Shown here one piece after another: positions 16,321 through 24,693 of a DNA stretch of 64,000 nucleotides. The stretch is from Chitinophaga rhizosphaerae (GTDB taxonomy: Bacteria; Bacteroidota; Bacteroidia; Chitinophagales; Chitinophagaceae): positions 791,048 through 855,047 of the forward strand of contig NZ_RXLO01000002.1 in assembly GCF_003958645.1 (NCBI RefSeq), in the 5' to 3' direction. Position 1 is the first letter of the stretch, and each line of letters opens with the position of its first letter. The notes beneath the pieces are model-generated. The model was not told the origin of the DNA. It did no database searches and saw only the letters and a program-made list of their open reading frames with translations. A program made the translations under genes and the position numbers.

Positions 16321-17460
16321 ATGAGAATGTTGATCTGTATGCTAACGGCACTGGCGCCCCTGTGCGCATGCCAGTCCGGGCAAAAGAAGCCAGCCGCTTT
16401 GGATAGTACCGCCGCCGCCGTTGCGCCGGTCAAAGTATCCGTCGCCCATTCCTTTTACAAGCAATTCAAAGGTACATTGGCCGGCCAGCCGGTTACGATG
16501 CAGCTTGTCAAATATGCGCCTGGCGATTATGAGGCCTGGTACCTTTATGATAAAGCAGGCGAGCCCATCGGCCTCTCGCTTTCCCGCGAAACGGCAGACA
16601 GCCTCATTTTCGCGGAGTTCGCGGGGCCGAATAACGAGAACATCTTCAGCGGGACTTTCGACGGATCGCAATTCCGCGGCATCTGGACCGGCAATGAAAA
16701 GTCGTTCGAATTCGGGCTGCAGGAAGATATGGACAGCGCCATTACGTTCGGGACGTATGTGTTCGGGGATTCGGCGAAGTTGCGGCCGGGCGATGCTTCG
16801 TCGCCCATGGCGCAATTCAGCGCCGGGATGATTTGGCCTTCGGGCGGCGCCGACGCTGACATCATCGCGTTTCTCCGCAAGGCGATGCAGCCGGATATGA
16901 AACCGGGGGAAATGCCTTCGCAGGTGTTAAAATCCTCGGCGCTGGGGTACCTTTCCGGTTACCAGGACAATTTGAAAACCATCGATTCATCCGGGATCGA
17001 ATCCGGATCGGGGGCTACCTGGAACTGGGAATCGCACGAGTCGCAAAGCGTGGTATGGAATAAATACCCTTTGCTGGTGATCGCCAATTTCAGTTATGAT
17101 TACAGTGGCGGCGCCCACGGGAACTACGGCACTACATTTGATGCGTACGACCTCGCCGCGAAGAAAAAACTCACGGTGAAAGACGTTTTCAAGCCGGGAT
17201 ATAAACCCGCGGTGGGCGCCGCGCTGGAGAAAGCCTTCCGCAAACAGTTCCGCGTACCGGCAGGGGAACCGCTGGACAAGGGGTTCCTCTTCGAACCGCA
17301 TATCGTGCCGAACGAAAATTTTTACCCGACCGGTAAGGGGGTCGTTTTTAGCTTTATCCCTTACGAAATCGCCGCGTACGCAGTGGGACAAATCTCGCTG
17401 TTCGTACCCTGGAGCGACATCCGCTCCGTCGTACAACCGGCATATTTACCAAAAACATGA
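16321..17460 (+). CDS. Lipoprotein with DUF3298-like C-terminal domain (copy B)
   Basis: A 379-residue paralogue of the preceding gene with the same order of domains: lipobox near LCAC, a beta-rich middle, YDYSGGAHGNYG, KKLTVKDVFKPGYKP and FSFIPYEIAAYAVGQISLFVPW. The two share layout along the whole length and arose by tandem duplication, but are well diverged. Its stop overlaps the start of the helicase gene by four bases, which suggests coupled translation. Confidence 0.8.
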   Translation: MRMLICMLTALAPLCACQSGQKKPAALDSTAAAVAPVKVSVAHSFYKQFKGTLAGQPVTMQLVKYAPGDYEAWYLYDKAGEPIGLSLSRETADSLIFAEFAGPNNENIFSGTFDGSQFRGIWTGNEKSFEFGLQEDMDSAITFGTYVFGDSAKLRPGDASSPMAQFSAGMIWPSGGADADIIAFLRKAMQPDMKPGEMPSQVLKSSALGYLSGYQDNLKTIDSSGIESGSGATWNWESHESQSVVWNKYPLLVIANFSYDYSGGAHGNYGTTFDAYDLAAKKKLTVKDVFKPGYKPAVGAALEKAFRKQFRVPAGEPLDKGFLFEPHIVPNENFYPTGKGVVFSFIPYEIAAYAVGQISLFVPWSDIRSVVQPAYLPKT

Positions 17461-20400
17461 TCAATCCGCAACAGGAACAATATAATCAACGGTACGAGGA
17501 AGTATACGCCCGCCTCAACAGCGCGCAGCGCGAAGCGGTGGACAATACCGAAGGGCCCGTGATGGTGATCGCCGGGCCGGGAACGGGCAAAACCCAGATC
17601 CTGGCGTCGCGCATCGGCAAAATCCTCCGCGACACCGACTTCCTCCCCCACAACATCCTCTGCCTCACTTACACCGATGCCGGCACCGTAGCCATGCGCA
17701 AGCGGCTCACCGACTTTATCGGGCCAGACGCCTATCGCGTCAACATCCATACTTTCCACTCGTTCTGCAACGAAGTAATCCAGGACAACCTGTCGCTTTT
17801 TGAAAAGAACGTGCTCGATCCGATCTCCGATCTCGAAAAGATACAACTGCTCAAAACCCTCATCGACGGGTTCTCCAAAGACAATCCGCTCAAGCGCTAC
17901 CGCGGCGATGTGTATTTCGATATGCGCAACCTGGCGAGCCTTTTCTCGACCATGAAGCGCGAAGGCTGGACGGTCCCTTTCATCCGCGAACGCGTGGAAG
18001 CCTACGTGGAATCGCTGCCGGAACGCACCGAATACATCTATCAACGCAACTCCGGCCGCTTCAAAAAAGGCGACCTGAAACAGGACAAACTGAACGGCGA
18101 ACGGGAAAAAATGGCCCGGCTCCTCGCGGCCGTGGAGCAATTCGACGTGTTCCAGCAACTCATGCACAAAGCGAACCGTTACGATTTCGACGACATGATC
18201 AATTGGGTGATCCGCGCATTCCGCGAACATCCCAACCTCCTGCTCGACTATAAGGAACGTTTTCAATATATACTGGTGGACGAATACCAGGATACCAGCG
18301 GTACCCAGAATATGCTCATCGGCCTGCTCACTTCCGGCGAGGAAAAGCCGAACGTGTTCGTGGTGGGGGACGATGACCAGTCGATCTACCGCTTCCAGGG
18401 CGCCAACGTGGAAAACATGGAGCAATTCGCCAACGATCACCTTGCGCACGACCTGCGGACGGTGGTGCTGACGCAGAATTACCGTTCCGTGCAGAACATC
18501 CTCGACGTGTCGATGTCGGTGATCGCACATAACGAGGGCTCGCGGCTGGTAGACAAGTTGCCCGGCCTCAGCAAGCAACTGAAAGCATCCAACGACAAAC
18601 TGACGCCGCTGGACCTGCCGCCCGTGATCCGCCGGTACAACACTCCCCGCGACGAGATGGCCCACATCACCCTCGAAGTGGAGGGCCTCCTGGGCCGCGG
18701 CGTGAACCCGGGGAAAATCGCCGTCATATATAAAGAGAACCGGTACGGCGAAGAGCTGGCGCAGTATTTCCGGCTGAAAGGCGTGCCTTTCTTCTCGAAA
18801 CGCAACCAGAACCTTTTCGAGATCCCCTTCGCCAAAAAGGTGCTGCAGATAGTCCGGTACATTGCGCGCGAGCTGGAAACGCCGTACAGCGGCGACGATA
18901 TTCTTTTCGAGCTCCTGCATTACGATTTTTATAAGGTGCCGCCCATCGAAACGGCGCGCATCAGCATAGAAGTAGCGGAAAAAGGATATGCGGAAAAATC
19001 CTCCATCCGCAAATACCTCCAGGAATGGGTGAACACCCGCAACCCCACGCTGTTTTCGCTCGCCCCGCACGATGAAGCCCTGCGGCTGGGGCGCCTCCTC
19101 GAAAAATGGATCGGCGACGCGCATAACATCACGCTGCAACAACTGTTTTCGTCCATCATCAGCGACGGCGGCATCCTCCAGTACATCCTCGCCAGCCCGG
19201 AAAAAATCTGGCTCATGAAAGTGCTCCAGGCGCTGTTCGACTTCGTCAAAGACGAAACGCGCCGCCGGCCAGAAATGAACGTGGTAAAACTCATGGAAAC
19301 CATCGACCTGATGGAATCCAACGGGCTGTCGATCCCCCTGATCCAGGTGTCGGGCAACGAAAAGGGCGTCAATTTACTGACCGCCCACGGCTCGAAAGGC
19401 CTGGAATTCGAATATGTGTTCATCGCGGGGGTAACGTCCAACATCTGGGAAGACAAGAAAAAGATGTCGGGCGGGTTCTCTTTCCCCGACACCGTTTTTA
19501 CCACGGAAGCCACCTCCACCGACCAGCAGGAGCTGCGCCGGCTGTTTTACGTGGCCATCACCCGTGCCGAAAAACATCTCTACATCAGTTATCCCGAATT
19601 TAAACAGGACGGCAAACCATTGGTACCCAGTGTGTTCGTAGCCGAAATACAGCAAGTGCACAATCTCGACGTGGTGCCGGTTATCATGGACGACGAAACC
19701 ATGTTCCATTTCGAGATCCTGCAATACGGCAAGGAACAGGCGCCGGAGATCGAGAAAGTGGACCAGCTGTTTATCGATACCCTGCTGAGCGGGTTTACGA
19801 TGAACGTGACGGCGTTGAATAATTACCTGCATTGCCCGCTCGCGTTTTTCTACCAGAATCTGCTCCGCGTGCCTTCCGGGCGGTCGGAGAACACGGAATT
19901 CGGCTCCGCGGTGCACTTTGCGCTGGAGAAGCTTTTCCAGAAGATGCAGGAAAAGAAGAACGAGTTCCCCCCGAAAGAAGAGTTCATCAAAGATTTCCGG
20001 TACAGCATGCTCCGCAGCCGGGAAGCCTTTACCAAAGAGGCTTTCAACCGGAGAATGGAATACGGGGAAGAGATCCTTTCCAATTATTACGACAAATACC
20101 TCCCGGTCTGGAACCGCATCGTCAGCATCGAGCGGAACATCCGGAACGTGGTGGTGAACGGCGTTCCGCTGAAAGGGAAGATCGACAAGCTCGAGTTCGA
20201 CGGCAGCAATGTGAACGTGGTGGATTACAAAACCGGGGATTATGAAAAAACGAAGAAGGATTACAAGAAATTCGACCGGCCCAACGATCGCAATCCCAAC
20301 GGGGGCGACTATTGGCGGCAGGCGGTTTTCTATAAAATCCTCCTCGATAATTATAAGCAGAAGAACTGGCATGTGGTGAGCACGGAGTTCGATTTCGTGG

Positions 20401-20615
20401 AGCCGAACAAGCAGAAGGAATATTTCAAGGAGAAGATCGACATCCTCCCCGAAGATATAACGACGGTGAACCAGCAGATCCGCGACACCTGGGTCCGCAT
20501 CCAGAACAAGGAGTTTTATACCGGCTGCGGGAAAGACGACTGCAAATGGTGCAACTTCGTGAAAGACAATAAGCTGGAGGTGGCGTTGCACACCCTGGTG
20601 GAGGAGGAAGAATAA
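17457..20615 (+). CDS. UvrD-family helicase fused to an Fe-S PD-(D/E)XK nuclease
   Basis: A 1052-residue protein. The first 700 residues are a superfamily 1A helicase: Walker A AGPGTGKT at 39-46, LVDEYQDTS (Walker B), GDDDQSIYRFQGA, NLLTAHGSKGLEFEYVF and FYVAITRAEKHLYISY. The last 230 residues are an AddB/Cas4-like nuclease: FGSAVHFALEKL, GKIDKLEF, VVDYKTG (catalytic Asp and Lys), with one Cys in YLHCPLAF and three in CGKDDCKWC that fit the four-Cys iron-sulfur cluster of this family. It should unwind and cut DNA ends, as in AddAB-type break processing, but no partner subunit lies nearby. Translation is probably coupled to the upstream lipoprotein. Confidence 0.9.
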   Translation: MINPQQEQYNQRYEEVYARLNSAQREAVDNTEGPVMVIAGPGTGKTQILASRIGKILRDTDFLPHNILCLTYTDAGTVAMRKRLTDFIGPDAYRVNIHTFHSFCNEVIQDNLSLFEKNVLDPISDLEKIQLLKTLIDGFSKDNPLKRYRGDVYFDMRNLASLFSTMKREGWTVPFIRERVEAYVESLPERTEYIYQRNSGRFKKGDLKQDKLNGEREKMARLLAAVEQFDVFQQLMHKANRYDFDDMINWVIRAFREHPNLLLDYKERFQYILVDEYQDTSGTQNMLIGLLTSGEEKPNVFVVGDDDQSIYRFQGANVENMEQFANDHLAHDLRTVVLTQNYRSVQNILDVSMSVIAHNEGSRLVDKLPGLSKQLKASNDKLTPLDLPPVIRRYNTPRDEMAHITLEVEGLLGRGVNPGKIAVIYKENRYGEELAQYFRLKGVPFFSKRNQNLFEIPFAKKVLQIVRYIARELETPYSGDDILFELLHYDFYKVPPIETARISIEVAEKGYAEKSSIRKYLQEWVNTRNPTLFSLAPHDEALRLGRLLEKWIGDAHNITLQQLFSSIISDGGILQYILASPEKIWLMKVLQALFDFVKDETRRRPEMNVVKLMETIDLMESNGLSIPLIQVSGNEKGVNLLTAHGSKGLEFEYVFIAGVTSNIWEDKKKMSGGFSFPDTVFTTEATSTDQQELRRLFYVAITRAEKHLYISYPEFKQDGKPLVPSVFVAEIQQVHNLDVVPVIMDDETMFHFEILQYGKEQAPEIEKVDQLFIDTLLSGFTMNVTALNNYLHCPLAFFYQNLLRVPSGRSENTEFGSAVHFALEKLFQKMQEKKNEFPPKEEFIKDFRYSMLRSREAFTKEAFNRRMEYGEEILSNYYDKYLPVWNRIVSIERNIRNVVVNGVPLKGKIDKLEFDGSNVNVVDYKTGDYEKTKKDYKKFDRPNDRNPNGGDYWRQAVFYKILLDNYKQKNWHVVSTEFDFVEPNKQKEYFKEKIDILPEDITTVNQQIRDTWVRIQNKEFYTGCGKDDCKWCNFVKDNKLEVALHTLVEEEE

Positions 20616-20671
20616 TTAATGGCCAACAAACAGTAAGTTTGCAAATCATAAAAATTCAGCGAAAAGGAATC

Positions 20672-22150
20672 ATGAATCATATAATGCGTGGCTGGACCGG
20701 CTTTTGGATCGTTCTCATGGCTTGCGGCTATCTATTTTCCGGCTGCGCCAACATCGTGCCGCCCGGCGGCGGGCCGCGAGACACCCTGGCGCCGAGGGTC
20801 CTGTCCGTTTCCCCGCCCGATTCCACCCTCAATTTCAACGAACAGCGCGTTACGTTCCGGTTCGATGAATACGTGGAGCTGGATAATGTGCTGGAAAAGC
20901 TCATCGTGTCGCCCACGCTGAAACGCACGCCCGTGATCACCGCCAAATTGCGCTCGGTGACCATGGTGATCAAGGATTCCCTCCAACCCAACACCACTTA
21001 TACTTTCAACCTGGGAGACGCCGTGAAGGACGTGAACGAGCGCAACCCGATCGAAGACTTCCAGTACGTGGTGTCTACCGGCGATTACCTCGATTCCATC
21101 ACCCTGTCGGGCACCATCCTCATCGCCGAAACCGGCAAGCCGGACAGTAACGTGGCCGTGATGCTGTATTCCAATATCACGGAAGACTCCGTGGTGTCCA
21201 AGGAAAAACCGTTGTACCTGGCCAAAACCAAAGGCAACGGAACGTTCCGGTTCAAGAACCTCAAGCCGGGCACTTACAGGATTTTCGCCCTGAAAGAAGA
21301 AAACCGCGATTTCCAGTATACGGAAGCCGACGAGCTCATCGCCTATTACGATGCGCCGCTCGATTTGTCGGAAAATTTGGCGGATGTGAATATGTCGCTC
21401 TTCAGGGAGCCGGATTCGCTCCGGCCGAAATACGAAGACCTGGCCGCGCCGGAAGAAGCCCAGCCGCAGCAGGAAGAAAAGAAGAAAGACGACAAGAAGA
21501 AACCCAAACTGATCGTGAGCGCCGATCTTAGCGGCGGGCGCCAGGAACTGGGCGACAGCCTTACCCTGTCTTTCAACTTCCCCATCCGCAGCCTCGATTC
21601 TTCCGCCATTTCGCTGCTGGAAGATACGACCCTCCGGCCCGTGCGGTTCGGGCTGACCGTGGCGGATACCACTATGAAGCAGTTCAGGATGTCGTACAAC
21701 TGGAAGCCCGGCATGCCTTACCAGCTGATCCTCCCCGCGGGCTTCGCCACCGATACCACCGGGCTGCAAACGGCGAAGGCGGATACCGTCCGCTTCGAAG
21801 CCAAACAGCTGGACGATTACGGTACCGTGACCGTAAATCTCAGCGTGAGCGACAGCGCCCGCCACATCCTGCCCGAAAGCGACAGCAGTTACCAGTTTGT
21901 GGTGCAGCTGGTGCAGGGCGGAAAGGAAGTGAAATATACCGGCATTGTGAAAAACGGCAAATGGGAACGCGGGCTCATCCAGCCCGGGGAGTACGAAATC
22001 CGCGTGATCGTGGACCGGAACTTCAACGGGCGCTGGGATACGGGCATTTATTACCGAAACCCGAAAAAGCAGCCCGAAACGGTGTTTACCTTCAAAGATC
22101 CCATCAACGTTAAAAAGAACTGGACGGTCCCCACTAACGTCAAACTATAG
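20672..22150 (+). CDS. Ig-like domain lipoprotein
   Basis: A 492-residue lipoprotein; the start at 20672 (MNHIMRGWTGFWIVLMACGY) follows an A/G-rich segment GAAAAGGAAT. The lipobox is LFSGC. Residues about 35-140 form a bacterial Ig-like fold of the SbsA/Big_5 type (RVLSVSPPDSTLNFN, FRFDEYVELDN, LQPNTTYTFNLGDAVKD). A second beta domain follows (FRFKNLKPGTYRIFALKEEN), then a Glu/Lys linker and more beta strands. Proteins like this are common in Bacteroidota and their role is unknown; an envelope structural role is likely. recR follows 22 bases downstream. Confidence 0.8.
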   Translation: MNHIMRGWTGFWIVLMACGYLFSGCANIVPPGGGPRDTLAPRVLSVSPPDSTLNFNEQRVTFRFDEYVELDNVLEKLIVSPTLKRTPVITAKLRSVTMVIKDSLQPNTTYTFNLGDAVKDVNERNPIEDFQYVVSTGDYLDSITLSGTILIAETGKPDSNVAVMLYSNITEDSVVSKEKPLYLAKTKGNGTFRFKNLKPGTYRIFALKEENRDFQYTEADELIAYYDAPLDLSENLADVNMSLFREPDSLRPKYEDLAAPEEAQPQQEEKKKDDKKKPKLIVSADLSGGRQELGDSLTLSFNFPIRSLDSSAISLLEDTTLRPVRFGLTVADTTMKQFRMSYNWKPGMPYQLILPAGFATDTTGLQTAKADTVRFEAKQLDDYGTVTVNLSVSDSARHILPESDSSYQFVVQLVQGGKEVKYTGIVKNGKWERGLIQPGEYEIRVIVDRNFNGRWDTGIYYRNPKKQPETVFTFKDPINVKKNWTVPTNVKL

Positions 22151-22160
22151 TCAATATCCG

Positions 22161-22168
22161 TAATTTTG
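22161..22168 (+). promoter_or_regulatory. -7 promoter box just before recR
   Basis: TAATTTTG matches TAnnTTTG. The last base is only 4 bases before the ATG at 22173, so a transcript from here would have almost no leader. No good -33 box was seen. Confidence 0.35.
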
Positions 22169-22172
22169 CCGT

Positions 22173-22796
22173 ATGATCTTTTCTTCCGCATTGATAGAAA
22201 ATGCAGTCAGCGAGTTTGCGCGGCTGCCGGGCGTGGGCAAGAAAACGGCTTTACGGCTGGTGCTGCACCTGCTGAAGCAGGATACGGCCCAGGTGGAAGG
22301 TTTCGCGGAGGCCATCGCCAAAATGCGCCGGCAGATCAAGTTCTGCAAAACCTGCCATAACGTTTCCGACGAAGATACCTGTACCATTTGCGCCAACGCT
22401 TCCCGCAATCATAAAGTAGTGTGCGTCGTGGAATCCATCCGCGATGTGATCGCCATTGAAAATACCCAGCAGTTTAACGGGGTGTACCATGTGCTGGGGG
22501 GCATCATTTCGCCGATCGACGGGATCGGGCCAGACCAGTTGCAGATCCATTCCCTGGTGGAGCGGGTGCAGCGGGACGGTGTGGAAGAGGTCATTATGGC
22601 CCTGAGCCCTACCATCGAAGGGGATACCACCATCTATTATTTATCGAAAAAGTTGAAGGATTACCCGGTGAAAGTGACTACCATCGCCCGGGGGATCGCT
22701 TTCGGCGGGGAACTGGAATATGCCGACGAAATGACGCTCGCCCGGTCGCTCACCAACCGCCTCCCGCTCGACAACTACCTCCAACAGGGCAAATAG
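22173..22796 (+). CDS. recR: Recombination mediator RecR
   Basis: A 207-residue RecR, which works with RecO and RecF to load RecA on gapped DNA. The N-terminal helix-hairpin-helix (LPGVGKKTALRLV), the four-Cys zinc finger (Cys58, Cys61, Cys70, Cys73) and the Toprim domain (VVCVVESIRDVIAIE, then ALSPTIEGDTTIYYL) are complete. Length is normal. Confidence 0.96.
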   Translation: MIFSSALIENAVSEFARLPGVGKKTALRLVLHLLKQDTAQVEGFAEAIAKMRRQIKFCKTCHNVSDEDTCTICANASRNHKVVCVVESIRDVIAIENTQQFNGVYHVLGGIISPIDGIGPDQLQIHSLVERVQRDGVEEVIMALSPTIEGDTTIYYLSKKLKDYPVKVTTIARGIAFGGELEYADEMTLARSLTNRLPLDNYLQQGK

Positions 22797-22875
22797 GGCT
22801 TGATTTTTGTACGTTGAAACGTATATTTGGATAGACAACACCGAGTTTTTAACCATCCCTCAAAACAGGCTGAAC

Positions 22876-23400
22876 ATGTTCAAAATATTTCTGCTTTCCG
22901 CCCTTTTCCCCGTCCTTTTCGGGAATGTGTATGATATTAAGGTAGACGCCATCGAAGGCGGCAAGATCGATTTCTCGAAATACAAGGGCAAAAAGATCCT
23001 GATCGTCAACACCGCGTCTCAATGCGGGAACACGCCGCAATATGCCGAGCTGGAAAAGCTGTACAGGCAATACCACGGTAAACTGGTGATCGTAGGCTTT
23101 CCCGCCAACAACTTCGGCGGCCAGGAACCCGGTTCCAATGCCGATATCAAGGCGTTCTGCACCAAGGAATACGCCGTAACCTTCCCCATGGCGGCGAAAA
23201 TCTCCGTGAAGGGGGCAGACATCCACCCGATCTACAAATGGCTGACGGAAGAAGCGAAAGCCAAACAGCTCGCCCCGGAAGAGGTGACCTGGAACTTCCA
23301 AAAGTACCTGCTGAACGAAAAAGGGGAACTGATCGCCGTTTTCAAACCGCGTACTTCGGTTTTTAGTCCGGAAGTGACCGCCGCGATCGAAGGGAAATAA
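22876..23400 (+). CDS. Exported thiol peroxidase of the glutathione peroxidase family
   Basis: A 174-residue protein starting at 22876 (MFKIFLLSALFPVLFG), which gives a signal peptide. The active-site Cys50 lies in NTASQCGNTPQY, where animal enzymes have selenocysteine; FPANNFGGQEPGS supplies the Gln and VTWNFQKYL the Trp of the catalytic tetrad. Bacterial members usually take electrons from thioredoxin. It likely reduces peroxides in the periplasm. Confidence 0.9.
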   Translation: MFKIFLLSALFPVLFGNVYDIKVDAIEGGKIDFSKYKGKKILIVNTASQCGNTPQYAELEKLYRQYHGKLVIVGFPANNFGGQEPGSNADIKAFCTKEYAVTFPMAAKISVKGADIHPIYKWLTEEAKAKQLAPEEVTWNFQKYLLNEKGELIAVFKPRTSVFSPEVTAAIEGK

Positions 23401-23425
23401 CCAATTATCCCGTATTTTTACCGCC

Positions 23426-24562
23426 ATGTTTTTCGCGGATATCATCGGACAGGAAGCCACGCGCGACCAGATTTTGCATGCGGTTGAAAACAACCGGCTC
23501 AGCCACGCCATGATCATGCTGGCCCCCGAAGGAGCGGGCGGGCTGCCCATGGGACTGGCCTTTGCGCAATACCTTGTATGCGAGAACCGCCAGGGGCATG
23601 ATTCCTGCGGCGAGTGTTCCGCCTGTGTGAAAGCACGGAAGTATATCCATCCCGACATTCATTTCTCCTACCCCGTCATCCCCCGCAAATCGGGCGACAA
23701 GCCTGTCAGCACCGATTATGCGAGCGAGTGGCGCGAATTTGTGGCGCAGCAGCCGTATGGCAACGCGTACGACTGGCTGCAGTTCATCGGCGCGGAGAAC
23801 AAACAGGGCAATATTACGGCCCATGAATGCCAGGACATTATCCGGAAACTGAACCTGAAGAGCTTCGAAAGCCCTTTCAAGATATTGCTCATGTGGATGC
23901 CGGAATACCTCGGGAACGAGGGCAACCGGCTGCTGAAGCTCATCGAGGAGCCGCCGGCCAATACGGTTTTCATCCTCGTGGCGGAAAACCAGGAGCAGAT
24001 CCTGGCGACCATCCTGTCGAGAACGCAGCTCATCAAGATCAATCCGTTGCCGAAAGAAGAGATCGTGAAAGCCCTCACCCAGCGGAACGCCGTTCCCGAA
24101 ACGCGTGCCCGCCAGATCGCCACGATCGCGTCGGGGAACTATCGCGAAGCGGTGCAACTGCTCAACCATTCCGATAACGATTACCATGAACTTTTGCGTA
24201 ACTGGCTCAATGCCATCTTCATGCAAAACAGGGCGGGGCTCCAGGAGTGGGTAGACCATATGGCCAGCGCCAAAATGGGCCGTGAAAACCAGAAGCAGTT
24301 CATCCGCTACTTCATCAACGTGCTGGAGCACAGTCTCCGCGTTCAATATATGGACCCCTCGCAGCTCGCTTTCACCCAGGAAGAGATCGATTTCGCAGAA
24401 AAACTGAAAAAACTGGCCAACCTCGGTCAAATGGGCCAGATCATGGAAGAACTGGACAATGCGTACTATCACATCGAGCGGAACGCTAACGGGAAAATCC
24501 TGTTCCACGCGCTCTCCATCAGGCTTCAGTACGTCTTTAAGGGCCGTCCGCTGCCTGTTTAG
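23426..24562 (+). CDS. holB: DNA polymerase III subunit delta prime
   Basis: A 378-residue clamp-loader subunit. It shows the delta-prime pattern: an N-terminal AAA+ fold with a degenerate nucleotide site, a zinc module (CENRQGHDSCGECSAC), the LLKLIEEPPANTVFILVAEN segment and the sensor-like ILSRTQLIKINPL. It belongs to the complex that loads the sliding clamp on DNA. ricT follows, a neighbour pair also known in Bacillus (holB-ricT), which supports both calls. Confidence 0.92.
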   Translation: MFFADIIGQEATRDQILHAVENNRLSHAMIMLAPEGAGGLPMGLAFAQYLVCENRQGHDSCGECSACVKARKYIHPDIHFSYPVIPRKSGDKPVSTDYASEWREFVAQQPYGNAYDWLQFIGAENKQGNITAHECQDIIRKLNLKSFESPFKILLMWMPEYLGNEGNRLLKLIEEPPANTVFILVAENQEQILATILSRTQLIKINPLPKEEIVKALTQRNAVPETRARQIATIASGNYREAVQLLNHSDNDYHELLRNWLNAIFMQNRAGLQEWVDHMASAKMGRENQKQFIRYFINVLEHSLRVQYMDPSQLAFTQEEIDFAEKLKKLANLGQMGQIMEELDNAYYHIERNANGKILFHALSIRLQYVFKGRPLPV

Positions 24563-24693
24563 CTGTCAACTATTTAACGTACCTTTGTCCGGCTATTTCC
24601 CTATACGCCCTTTTGAATCTGGAAGTTAATATGTACTTTTAGTGACCTGGGGTACCAGGGATCAACATTTTTTAAATTAATAAACCGAATAAT

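Noticed and set aside
17361..19142. Minus-strand open frame of 593 codons
   Set aside because: Antisense shadow of the helicase gene, which has clear motifs throughout.
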